64,000 nucleotides of DNA, taken from Alitta virens. Taxonomy: Eukaryota; Annelida; Polychaeta; Phyllodocida; Nereididae. A model generated the notes under the pieces. It made no database searches, had not been told where the DNA came from, and saw only the letters and a program-made list of their open reading frames with translations. The translations under genes and the position numbers were made by a program. Where the stretch lies: positions 24,718,813-24,782,812 of the forward strand of contig OW028585.1 in the NCBI GenBank assembly GCA_932294295.1. The letters are read 5' to 3'. Shown in pieces: positions 22,908 to 34,900 of the stretch; position 1 is the first letter of the stretch, and each line of letters begins with the position of its first letter.

Positions 22908-25900
22908 TCATGACATTTTAATCCTGAGTATTTGGGATAGGTTGTCCTTAGCATTGGCGTAGGCCAAGTAGGAGTGGCCATTGACGGAGAATGCCTCCCA
23001 GTCAGCCGAGGGTCTGACGTCCAACTCATGAACCCGGACAAACTTGTCCACCCCCTGCCACCGGTAGAGAGAGGTCAGATGGTGCCAGGTCAAAGGTCCT
23101 TCCCTGTACTGGCGACCTTCACTGCCCTGTTGCGCATTGGAAGCTATTAGGTAGGTGTCATCGCCGACACGGAAGGATTCCCAGTCAACAACACTGAAAA
23201 ATAAACAAGTGCATATTAATAATGATAAACAGTGACAACACTGGAAAAAATCTAACAATTGCAGATAAAAACAACAAAATATGGATAACTAGTCAACAAT
23301 ATTATGATCCATGACTGTCCTACATCTGAGGAAATTTTGCCTATTTTTTCATGCCAGTTTGAAAACCTTTCTTTATATATTTTTCTGCTTGTGTTTTTTG
23401 TTGTCTCAGTTATCTTATCTTATATCTTACCTTATATCTTATCTTATATCTTATCTTATCTCATCTCATCTCACCTTATCTTGTCTTATCTTATATCTTA
23501 TCTCATATCTTATATTATATCTTATCTCATATCTAATCTTATATCTTATCTCATCTCATCTCATCTCATCTCATCTCATCTCATCTCATCTCATCTTATC
23601 TTCACCTGTAGGTCCTGATGTGTTGGTAGACCTGGAACTGTTTGGTGTACTTGTTGAGCTGATAGACAGTCGAATTGGTGAGAAATCGGTCTGTGCCTTC
23701 TTCTACACTGGGATCGAATATAAAAGCATTTGCTACGACCAGAAACACTTCGTCTCCGATCCGAAAGTACTCCCAATCAGTTGCCCCCGTTGTCTGAAAG
23801 TCATAAAATTCATTTCTCCTTAGTCACTCGTGTGAAATGTATCATATATGATGTGGAAGTTTGCTTCGGATGCTACAAGATTCAAAATGATTCGGAAAGG
23901 ACAATTACCAAGTCACAATTACCGTTAAGGATTGGAAAAGAAGGAATTTTCCATTCTGCCAGAAATAAATGTTGGACTCAGTTCTAGTTGTGCTTGTCTC
24001 CGCTAGGGGGCCGGTGAAGGAATTGGCCACCACCAAAAAATGGTAGCCCACCACCTAGTGGTAGAAACAGCAACAAAATGGGAACAACATCCTGAAATAC
24101 GATTTTTATTGGGGCTTAACATAAGCCAACACTACAGGAAATGAAATTATCAATAGCATAACAAGTAAGAAGATAGGCTACCTGGAAATATGTCCAGTCA
24201 TAAGCACCAACTGTAATAATATCTTGAAATGACTTAAACTTGTTCTCGCTCTGGTCCCAACGGTATATCGTGGACGGAATAGAATGGTTTTGACCTGAAA
24301 TGTTACCACAAATATTACTATTGCAGCTTTCACAGACTTGGGAAACCAAATTCGAGAGGAAGTCATGTTAATCTAGGACTCCCCATGCATTGACTAAGAC
24401 AGTCTCTCAACCAATAGGAGGCTGAAATTCACCTGGAGTTACATGGCCAATTGTGCCACATGCGTTTTCCATGTGTTTGGATAACGCATGTTTTTTGCCT
24501 CATTATAATTAGCTAAAAACCATGCATTTTCAATGCGTTTATCCTTCTCATGGAAAACGCACGTAGCACATTTGGCTAGATAGATTTGTTTTTGTTTTTG
24601 CCAATCACATAATACAATGATGAAGTTAGTTTCCAGGTCTGCTCTAAAGATATCTTCCCTCAACTAAAGAAAACCAGAACGTGACACTTCTCACCTATGA
24701 CGTGATTGGCCACCGCCAGGAAGTGCTCTTCCCCTATTTGGAAATGTTCTATGTCACGTGCAGTCCAAGTGATGAGCTCCTGGTGCACCCTGAACCTCTT
24801 CCTCTTCCGGTGCCATCTGTAGATCACTGACTTGGAGGGCTTCTCTCTCCTGGGCCCATTGTTTGCCACCGCCAAGAAATACTGTTTCGAAGAGAAAAGG
24901 GTTTGAAGCTATTAGAAAAGCAAAAGCTTGTGACACTTGGGCCCACAGACAGATTAAGCTCAGAGGAAGAAGAAGAAGAAAAAGGAGAAGGAGAAGAAGA
25001 AGAAGAAGGAGAAGAAGAAGAAGGAGAAGAAGAATAAGAAGGAGAAGAAGAAGAATAAACAGAAGAAGAAGTAGGAGAAGAAAGAAGAAAGAAAAAAGAA
25101 GTAGTTTAAGAAGAAGGAAAAGAAGAAACAGAAGTAGAAGAAGAAGCAGAAGAAGAAGAAGTAGGGGAAGAAAGAATAAAGAAAGAAGAAGTAGTAGTAG
25201 AAGAGAAGAAGAAGAAGAAACAGAAGAAGAAGAAGAAACAGAAGAAGAAGAAGAAGTCAGCAGCATCAATACAAGCAGTTAATTTTTATCTCATTGTTGC
25301 CATCTTAAAAATGTCTATATTACTGTTTTATGTAATCCAAACAGTGGTCACCTGTTTATCAATGGTGAAGAACTCCCAGCTCTGTGCACCCAGCGTGTAC
25401 ACGCTCTGGTAGACCCTGAACTTGTCTCTCTCCCATTTAAAGATGGCGGACTGCTGTTTGCGTTGATCACGGGCTTCGCTAAAGCTGGCGGTTGCCATGA
25501 ACAAACCCTCATTCTGGATGCGGAAGATTTCCATGTCAATACAGGGAGCAGCGGTCACAAGATCCTGATGGGCCACCATGTAGTCCAGCTTCTGTTCTTT
25601 TCTCTCTTCTGAAAATATGCGAATTATGTGAGGGATGCAATTTTGGAGCTGAGGGAAAGTTGAGTCCCTCGGAGAGCCAGCTTACCCGGGGGCGGTAGGA
25701 CTGTTTGCCAGATCCCGCTGAAGCAGACGTTGAGTGTTTTCTTGTAGACATCGAACCACAGACGACCAGTCTCCCGCCACGTGCAAATGGACTGCTGCTG
25801 GTACTGCCACCAAGGCGATCTGTCTGTAAGAAATAAATAAAGATTAAAAATCATACATAGGAATATATAAAGATAAAACAATTGTTCATTGTTTTATGGA

Positions 25901-28900
25901 AAAAAGTTGATTTTTAACAGTAATTGCTGTCAGAGGAAACTTCTTTGGAAATTCTCAGAAGTAGTGTGGCAGGAGGAGAGGTGTCACCAATGCCCCAGAA
26001 ACAAGGAGTGCCATACATGCAAAATATACACCCAGACATGAATGATCCGAATTAATGGGTGATATATCGATATCTCCAAATGCTGAATTAGTTGTGTCAG
26101 TTCGAACGGGGAGATGGATATCTCGCCTCCACAGGGATCTGAGCCTAGGACCCTTTATGTAATACACCTAATCACCAGCACAAATAGAATAATCTTTAAT
26201 GAAAGTCGACATAAGGCAACAATAAAATTAGCTCAAACAGCTATTGATCGACTGCAAAAATAAAAATGTGCAGGTAAATAATAACAATAAAAACTAATTG
26301 AATTATAATTAAACCATGATAGACATTTTTTACAAATATCGTAAAATGCAAACATTTTGGAGCTTCCCAGGCGGCGAACACGCTACCAACTGATCCAACT
26401 CGGCAACCCAAAAAAGTTGTTTCCCCAACCCAGAGGTCCCAGGTGATCTCACATCAACCTCCAGTACCCCACGAAGTTGCTATTCCATGTTGACTGGGGT
26501 TATTAGATAAATTGCAATGTTCCCCCTCCAAGAAGCAAACAATTTATCACTATATGACCATAAGAAATGTTCTCTGTATGTTGCGCTCACCAATGAGAGG
26601 GTGTTGGCGAGGGAAGAAATCCGGCCTGACAGGATCCATGGACGGACAGGCGATTCTGGAAGCATCTGAGCCTGGGAGGATGAGCAACTGCCTCAGCAAA
26701 CCCTTCAAGAGAAATATTGTTCATTAGAATTACAGCCAATTCCCTAGACTCGGATACTAAACACCAGAGGACGCCATGTGAATTTGGGACTCTCATTGGT
26801 TGAGGGACTGCCTTAATTTAACTAATGGAAGTCCTGGATTCACATGACGCCCTCTGGAGTTTAATTGCAAGTCTATGAAATAAGCAGCAGGATAATTACC
26901 GTCTACAGGTTTGCATTCTTGGCTACATTTTTAGTGCAGTATGTTTTTATAAAAAAATTATTGCAAAATCTGCATTCCTCTTTACGTTATAAAACACATG
27001 AGGCAACGTTATTGGCGGCTTTCTATTGACAACGCTACCATGGCAACGACGTCAGAAAACAATTTAACTGACCATCTCCAATTCTCTTTTTAAAAAATTG
27101 GCAAAATATTCAAATGGTCAAATAATCGGTTTTGTATTTTTTTTTTTTTGGAATGAGCTTTTTTTGGCAAAATTAGAGCCATTTAAAAAATGCGCCTCCA
27201 TCTTTCATTTTCGAGCAAATAACATTGGGAGGAGTCAATGGCTCAGTTTGGACTCAAATATCTCCTATGGTGACGCTTATATTTTTTGAAAAATTAACAT
27301 GCATCAATGCTTGTAATACATTTTTATGGACCTAATCAGTGCCTTTGATTCCATCCCTCATTAACTTCTGGTTACAAAACTAAAGGCTTATACATTTTCT
27401 CTAAATGCATGTCTTTCATGTCAAGTTAGTTAAAAGATAGGCAACAAAGGATTAGACTAAAAACTATTCGCAGTTCATGGCTTAAAACTAAAAAAGGAAT
27501 CCCCCACGGCTCTTGCCTTGGTCCTTTATTGTTTTAACGTTTTATTAGTAAATTCTTTCCTAATATTATCAAATGTAACATATTCAACTATGCTGATGAT
27601 AATAGCAATTATGCATCTTGTCAGTGATACAAATATTGCCATACAATGGTTTCACAATAACTTTATGAAAGTAAATCCTGACAAATTCCAGATTATGTTC
27701 ATTTCTCCTGATGGTAATAATGACAAAGTACCTTTAGAATCACTATTAATGAAAACTGTCTGCTAACACCAAGTGTTGAAGTAAAGCTCTTGAGAGTAAC
27801 TAATAATAACGGGTTGAATTTTGATAATCATGGCAGGTTGATATGTAAAGAAGCATCAAAATAACTCAAAGTTCTCTATCATTTATTCTGTCATGTTTAA
27901 TGTTTGCCCTATTGTATGGAATTTTTGTGAGAAGTTCTTCAATGGGAATTATTGCAATAAAAGGACACAAGAAAGGGCTCTAAGGTTCCTCACAAATGAT
28001 TTCTATGATAAAGGTACCTATGCCAATTTGCTTAGCATTACAAGAAAGTGTATTATGCATGTCACTAGAATGAGGGTGTTTGCCATCGAAATGCTAAAAT
28101 GTGTGTATAATTTGGACCCTACGTTTTTTAATAATATTGTCATGAAGAAAGAAATATGTTAAGATTTCAGAAATCCTTAAATTGTTAATGTACTGGGTTT
28201 ATTTTTCCTTATACCCAAAAATATTGTTCTAGGACCCTTATGCATCAATTACAGCCATTGAAAAAATTCTAAAATAATTTTTCACCCCATATGAGGATTC
28301 TGTTATACAAGTTTTTTGTAACTAACGAGTGATGAAATAAGAAATTTTGAAAATGTAATTTTCCCTAACTCCGGAAAATTCACGGGATTCCAACTTGAAT
28401 ATTAAAATTCATGTGTAATTTTAATATTTTGGAAAATTGCCAAAATTAAGCGTCACCATGGGAGACATAAAGCCTAGAATAAGGCATACATTTCAAACAA
28501 ATTACATACTCTGTGGCTGAACAAGGTAATTTCAGTACTATACCAATACAACAGGAAAACATGGAATTTTTGAATAGTTCTTTATCTATATTTTCATATT
28601 ATTGAAATGTTTCTGAGAGGCAAGTGCTCTGCCCGGCAGTTGAACCTGGGACCACACGCACGGGAAGCGAGAGCGTTGACCATTAAAGAGTCACTCTGTT
28701 GTGCAAGGATAACACCCTGCAACTATGCAGCTTCCTCTTGGGAACCATTTAAGTCTCTAATAGAAAAGTGCCCTACCCAGGAAACGAAACTGGGAGCTTG
28801 CACACTGCATAGATGCAAGAGCGTTGACCATTACACCAAAGAGTCACTCATTGGTGTTAGGGTAACACCCTGCTAAAGCCGTTACATTATTGCTCATTTA

Positions 28901-31900
28901 CAGAGAGATTTAAAGTTTTGACCATTTTTTCAAAAACTGAAAATGCTGCTTTTTTACTCTGCCAACCCAGATTTTAGGCAAAATTTGCCTAAAAAGAGAC
29001 CCCTATTAAAGCGCCCCCTCCGGGACAACTATGATAGAGGATAGGAAGCTTCTGATTGCTTTCTTCTTCGTTTGAAAGATGTATTTTTTTGTATACCAAA
29101 TTTGAAAAAATATCAGAGATGGTAATGCGGAATGGTTTGCATGATTTTCTCTGAGACAGACAGTTTAAAACTTCTGATATTTTCAAATTACACAGTATAT
29201 ATATATATATAGTGAATAATGTTACCGTGAAGAGAGTGTGTCTCTTGTTGCAGTTTCCAATATGGATATTGGCATCTCTGACATTGAGGAATGCTGGGAA
29301 CACTCTGTTGATTTTCTTGATCATGGGTATCCCACAATTCACTCGCAAGGAAGTGACGTCACCAGACACACTGATGATGTAAGTGTTCCATCCCATTTTG
29401 ACGACGTTTTGGAAGGTCAATGACCTCGACCTGAATTTTGATGCAAATAATAATATTTTACTTTCGTACATGGCCAAATGTGCCACGTGCGTTTTCCATG
29501 AGAAGGATAAACGCATGGTTTTTGGCTAATTATAATGAGGCAAAAACCATGGAAAACGCACGTGACACAATTGGCCATGTATTCATGTTGAATTGTAGAT
29601 TTTTATGATATTAACTTAAACTTATCGAGACCTTTCTCGTCTGTGGTCGCTGTATTCGAACACCAGATTGTCTCTGTTTGTTCGAACACCGAGCATCGGC
29701 GATTTCTTTCCAAAAGGAATTAGGGAGAGAATGCACTGGTCCTCTTGAAGCACCTTTCTCGTTATCTGCAAAGAATTTGATAAACATTCCAAAAAAGTCT
29801 TACAAATAATTACAGTGAATGCTTAGACTTGGAAACTGAACTCCAGATTTCTGGCCTTAACCAATTGGAGTGCTGGATTCGCATGACGTCTCTGGAGTTT
29901 AATTTCCAAGTGTGTGAGTTCTACTGTAAAGACACAATGCAATAGTTGGGCTCTTTACCTTGGCAGTGATCAAAATAGAAAATTCTTCAGGGAAGAAATG
30001 ACAACGTTTGAAAAGGGACCCAGTGGAGTACTGCAGATTTGAGTTGACTGGTGACAATTGGTAGGCATGGGTGCTGCTGGCCTCATCAAAGACAATCTGC
30101 ACCCCAGCAGGAAGGCTCTGCACCTGCCCTATCAGGTCTTGCAGTAGGGATATGGGCCTTAGATCTGTAATTAAGTTAAACGGTACATGATTCAGGAAAA
30201 AATAAAAACCATTACAGCAGATTGCATAGACTTGGGAACTAAACTCCAAACGATGTCATTTATTTATTAAAATATATTTAAAATAGGTAGCACCATTGAT
30301 TCAATAAAAATAAAAAAGTATATATAGATGAAATATTAAGTTTATGTATATAAATTAACTAAAATGAGAAAATATTTATTATAAAATTATGTGTATCGAG
30401 AACTCCCATTGGTTGAGGGATTGCTTTAGCCAATGGAAGTCTTAAATTTAGATTCCAAGTCTATGAAATATGCTGCAAACACTTTCGATTATCCAATTCA
30501 GTTTACAGTCTCTTCAATATGGTTCACAGTGCACACATGCTTGAGTTATAATTGTCAATTGAATTGTCGTTTTTTTGGTGTTTTTTTCTTAAATCTAAAT
30601 TGTCCATGTATACTTGATTGACACATGATGCAGAAGTATAAATGACACATTACGTATTCCCATGAAAAATGTCTCGGAATAAATTGAAAACCGTTGCAAC
30701 AGCAGCTAGGCAGACCCACCACACAAAACGGCTCAATTTGTTTCGCTTTTCTGAATATTTTTTCCGCTCCCTTGCTTGCAAACATTTAGACATAGCCTGT
30801 CATTCACGTTTAAAGCCTTACACTTTTGATTTTAGATTATGTCAAACATTTTGCTCTGATGTAAAGGCCTAAAATAATTTAATTAGTTGGGAGGGAATCA
30901 AATTACTGCAGATATTAATAATATTGTCAGTGCCTGAAAAAAGTTAAAGAAATTCAATACCCGTAAACGTCTCAATGCAAAACTGCAAGTGGCAAGTCGC
31001 AGGGTGAAGGGAAAGGGGGGGGGGGGGGGTGCTACCATTCTACCATCGCCGATGTTACTGTGGCAGTCACAGCTGCCACTTCATGTAGAAGTAATGTGCT
31101 GAAGGCGAATGGGCGATACATTGGTTATAATTCCATAAATGGCCTGGAGCAACGGAATGGACAGAAATGAGTTGATAAAAACACTTCTGTAAATCAATTA
31201 ACTCTCCATTATAATTTCGGCTGCTTGGCCGTGACCCTGATTAAATTCCCATAATGGTGACAAAAAGACAAAAAAGGATCGTTGGTAAGATAGGGAACTT
31301 AACATTAATTGGTACACACAGAGAGGGTTGTCTATGGGTTAGAAATTCTGGGTTAGACTTATTAATTACCTTTCTTTCCAGTTTGTGCTGTCGACTGAAA
31401 AACAAATGGCCATTTATGGATTCTACTATATAGTGCCTGATTTTGATCGTCTTTCGTCAACAGAAAAGCTAGCATTTATGGAATAGGACCCCCCCCCCCC
31501 CCTTTAAACTTGCGGTCGTGAGTGGATGCACTCGGTGGCGCATGTGCACTGATCATGGCTGGAGATTTCATGGCCCTCTCTTGCGCTTGATAAAACTGAG
31601 CTATGGGGGCAGGTGCCAACCTCTCTTCTTAAATTCCATTCTTTTCCTCACCGCTACTTAGGACTGTTTCACTCTATAGATCACAATCTTAAAGTATGAG
31701 CCTTGTAGTGAAAGTTGCATTTTCATTTGTAGCGATATGTCGTGTACACCTTCCATGCAAATTTCGCGACTTCGTGTTGAATTAATTGTCTCAACAAGTC
31801 TCAGTTTATATTTGAAAGGCGATAACTTCTACTTATGAAATAAAAGAAAAATCCCCATAGGGTTGGACGACTCAGAAGAGCTAATCAGCACATTAATCGT

Positions 31901-34900
31901 ACATGGCCAAATGTGCCATGTGCGTTTTCCATGAGAAGGATAAATGCATGGAAAACGCATGGTTTTCAGCTAATTAGAATGAGGCCAAAAACCGTGCATT
32001 TTCCATGCGTTTTTCCAAACGCATGGAAAACGCACGTGGCACATTTGGCCATGTATTATGGGAAATGAATAAATAAATAAAATTAATAAAGATATAAGTG
32101 ATTTCACATGCCTGGTTTTAATCCTGTGCACCACTTTAGGTCTACATTGAAACTGCAGAGAGATTGATTCAATTATTATATTCATGATGAAGGCGAATGG
32201 TGCAGTGAACAGTACACCGTCTTGACTGGGCCTCTGGTGGTATCAGTGACATGAATATGTCCTCCCAATGACAGCCTATGTCAACGGGGCCTTATTATAC
32301 CTCATTATTCGACTTTTATTACCCTCTGGTGTCAAGTAGGCCATTTACCCCAGCCTATGTTAAAACCCCCCGTGTCAAAGATCACCCTCAAACAGCCATT
32401 TATTACCCCACGATAAGACGGGGTGAATATCAATTAACACAGCACAGCCAACCCTTTGTAGATTAAGTTAAATTCAAGCTGCTAGTGAGAAAAAAATATT
32501 TGGTGGTACTCCATGCAGCAGGTTTAAATGTGTGAAGATTTTTCCTCGCTCACAGTGTTAACAAATGTCCCTACAATTTCGAGTAACTGAATCCAAAGGG
32601 AGAATTTGCATTTCTATCAATGGGGAGTAACATTAACCTGCATGGAAAGGTGCGAGTTGTTTTTTAACAGTTTTATTATTGTCCTTTTTGCCTGAAATGT
32701 ATAGACCTAAAGACTGACTGATATGAAAGATGGACTCAGTCCTCACCTGTAGGTTTTTCTTTTCTTGGGGAGCGTGGGACCTGTGTCCCTGTTTGATTGA
32801 GATCTTTGTACCTGTGAATCTTGGCTGTTTCTTACAACGTACTCCCTATTGTTGAAGTAAATGATCTCACTAATTGAGTGGCCTTTCCCCATTACTGCAT
32901 TGCAAATTAGACTGGCAACATTAGGTGCAAGGTGGTGGTGGTGGATTAGGGCTTTACGTCGTATATTTCTGCACCTGATGGGCTGCGATGAAGGATGACA
33001 CAGCCATCCAACTTAGGCTCGACGGGGAATTGAACCCACGACCCAGTGGTTGGAAGCCTAGTGCGCTACCACTGAGCTAGGCCCCCACCCCTAACATTAG
33101 GTCCAAGCAACCGGCCATAACTTGCCATGTGACCTGGGCAAACCTGGTTAACGCCTTCTGCCCTGATATTTTATTATGAAACCCTCCCTTAAAACAATTA
33201 TGCAAGCAACAAACTATAAGGGATTGGTGTAAGATCTTATGACAGCTTGACATCACAGGGAGACTTCCGTAAATCTATGCTGGAAGATCGTCATTTCCAT
33301 CAGAGGATTTCCATCTTTCCTTAGGTGAATTATCATGTCAGTGACAACTCCGTTGTCTTTTTTTCCCGTTCAAATTGTATAATATATAATTATGTATAAC
33401 ATCTTCCCTTTGTATATGTACATGTTTACGTTCTAAATAAATAAATCAGAATCTTTGTCTGCTCATAATTTTGTCTGAGAGCGACTTGATCCACCCCACC
33501 CCAGTTTCCCCATCCTCATGTCAAGTGGCGCTGGTTTTTCTTGCTGTTAATTTCACTCTGGGGAGCCAGGTATCATGCCGCCTGCCAATCCTCAATTTGA
33601 ATCAAATATTAACAAAAAGCCGAGAAACATTGATAAAAAAATAAGCGGATAAGTTGGACTAGGGCAAGTTGTGACATCATGGCAGCCTAAATGGCGACTC
33701 CCAGGCCTTGGTATTTGTGCAGGGGAGACCCCCACGCTGCTTCTTCATTGGTGGCCTTTGAATGTAATTGAATTTACCCACTTTGCATTAAGAGCCAGAT
33801 AAATGTATCTGGCAGATCGAAAATATTATATCACATACATAGAAACGTTTCATGCAACATGTCATTAGGTTGCCTTTTATTGGTATCAAGCCCATTACCA
33901 TGAAAATATCTTTGTGTGGAAGGTCAGACAAAACCGTTAACTTTTCAGAAATTTGGCTACTATTCTTCTTCTTCTTTTTTTTAGATAATGTTGACTGATT
34001 TGCTGGTCAAAATGGCTAGGGGGATCAGTCAGCCTATGAACAAACTGTCTAAGATCTTTGTCAAAACGATCGTCAGCGTGGTTCTGTCCGAATCCAGAAT
34101 TCTCTCACCAAATAAGTCAAACTGTCTAAGATATTTGTAAGCTACTTTCAATTGATCAGGCCTTCATAATTTTGAAATGTTACAAACGATAATGACATGG
34201 TATGGGGCAGTGTTATCTGATGTTAGCTGTGACACTGATACTTTAAGCCGGAATGAGCTGAGATGTTGACATGCAAGTTTTCCTTGTATAGTGCATCAGT
34301 ATAATATGCTCTTGAATAAACTTGGAGCATGCAGCTGATAGGTGTTTGATTGTTGCACGGCTGCCCCCGCCTCATGCAGTGACAACTTGTGATCTATGTT
34401 AGAGTACTGAAGCCTGACTCTATGCGGGGTGATTAGGGCTTTATAATAGGGCATCTTTCCCCACCCCTTTTTGTATGCACTTGACTTTATTACCCTGCAC
34501 TTAGTCCCCAAGGGGGGCAATTAAGGGTGGGTGGTTTTGTAAATAATTGTCAAGTGGTTTACCCGATGCCCTTTGGAAATATATGGCACAGAGTCCACCC
34601 AGGGTTGGCCATGAATCACCGGTGAAAACATCAAATGTCAACGATGGCTGCTATTTATTATTTATGTCTATTATGATATATACACATCCTCTTGCTATAT
34701 GTTTCAACGCAACGCTCTGAAAATCAATTACTGGTAATTTCGGGCTGTGAATTAAAATAGATAAGGTGTCAACCAGACGGTGCCTGACCTGACAAATGAG
34801 CCAGGTATGTATTCTGCTCCATGAACAAAGTCAACATTTGATTTCCGTCAAAGTAGGGAGGGTTGCAATTCAAGCTCTAACAAGTCGTCAAAATGGCTGT

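Noticed and set aside
23304..23823. 104- and 170-aa Ser/Leu/Ile ORFs on the + strand
   Set aside because: Translation of the TTATC array and antisense of a TSPEAR exon.
24182..24294. Alternative, earlier donor in TSPEAR exon 9 to avoid a doubled repeat start
   Set aside because: Unneeded once the extra exon at 24054-23923 was found; the normal donor at 24181 is better.
24754..25282. 171-aa poly-Leu and 139-aa poly-Arg/Glu ORFs
   Set aside because: Both come from the GAA-type triplet repeat in TSPEAR intron 7; only the flanking TSPEAR exon is real.
29238..29423. 61-aa + strand ORF opposite a TSPEAR exon
   Set aside because: Antisense shadow of TSPEAR exon 4, which has matching splice sites and phases.
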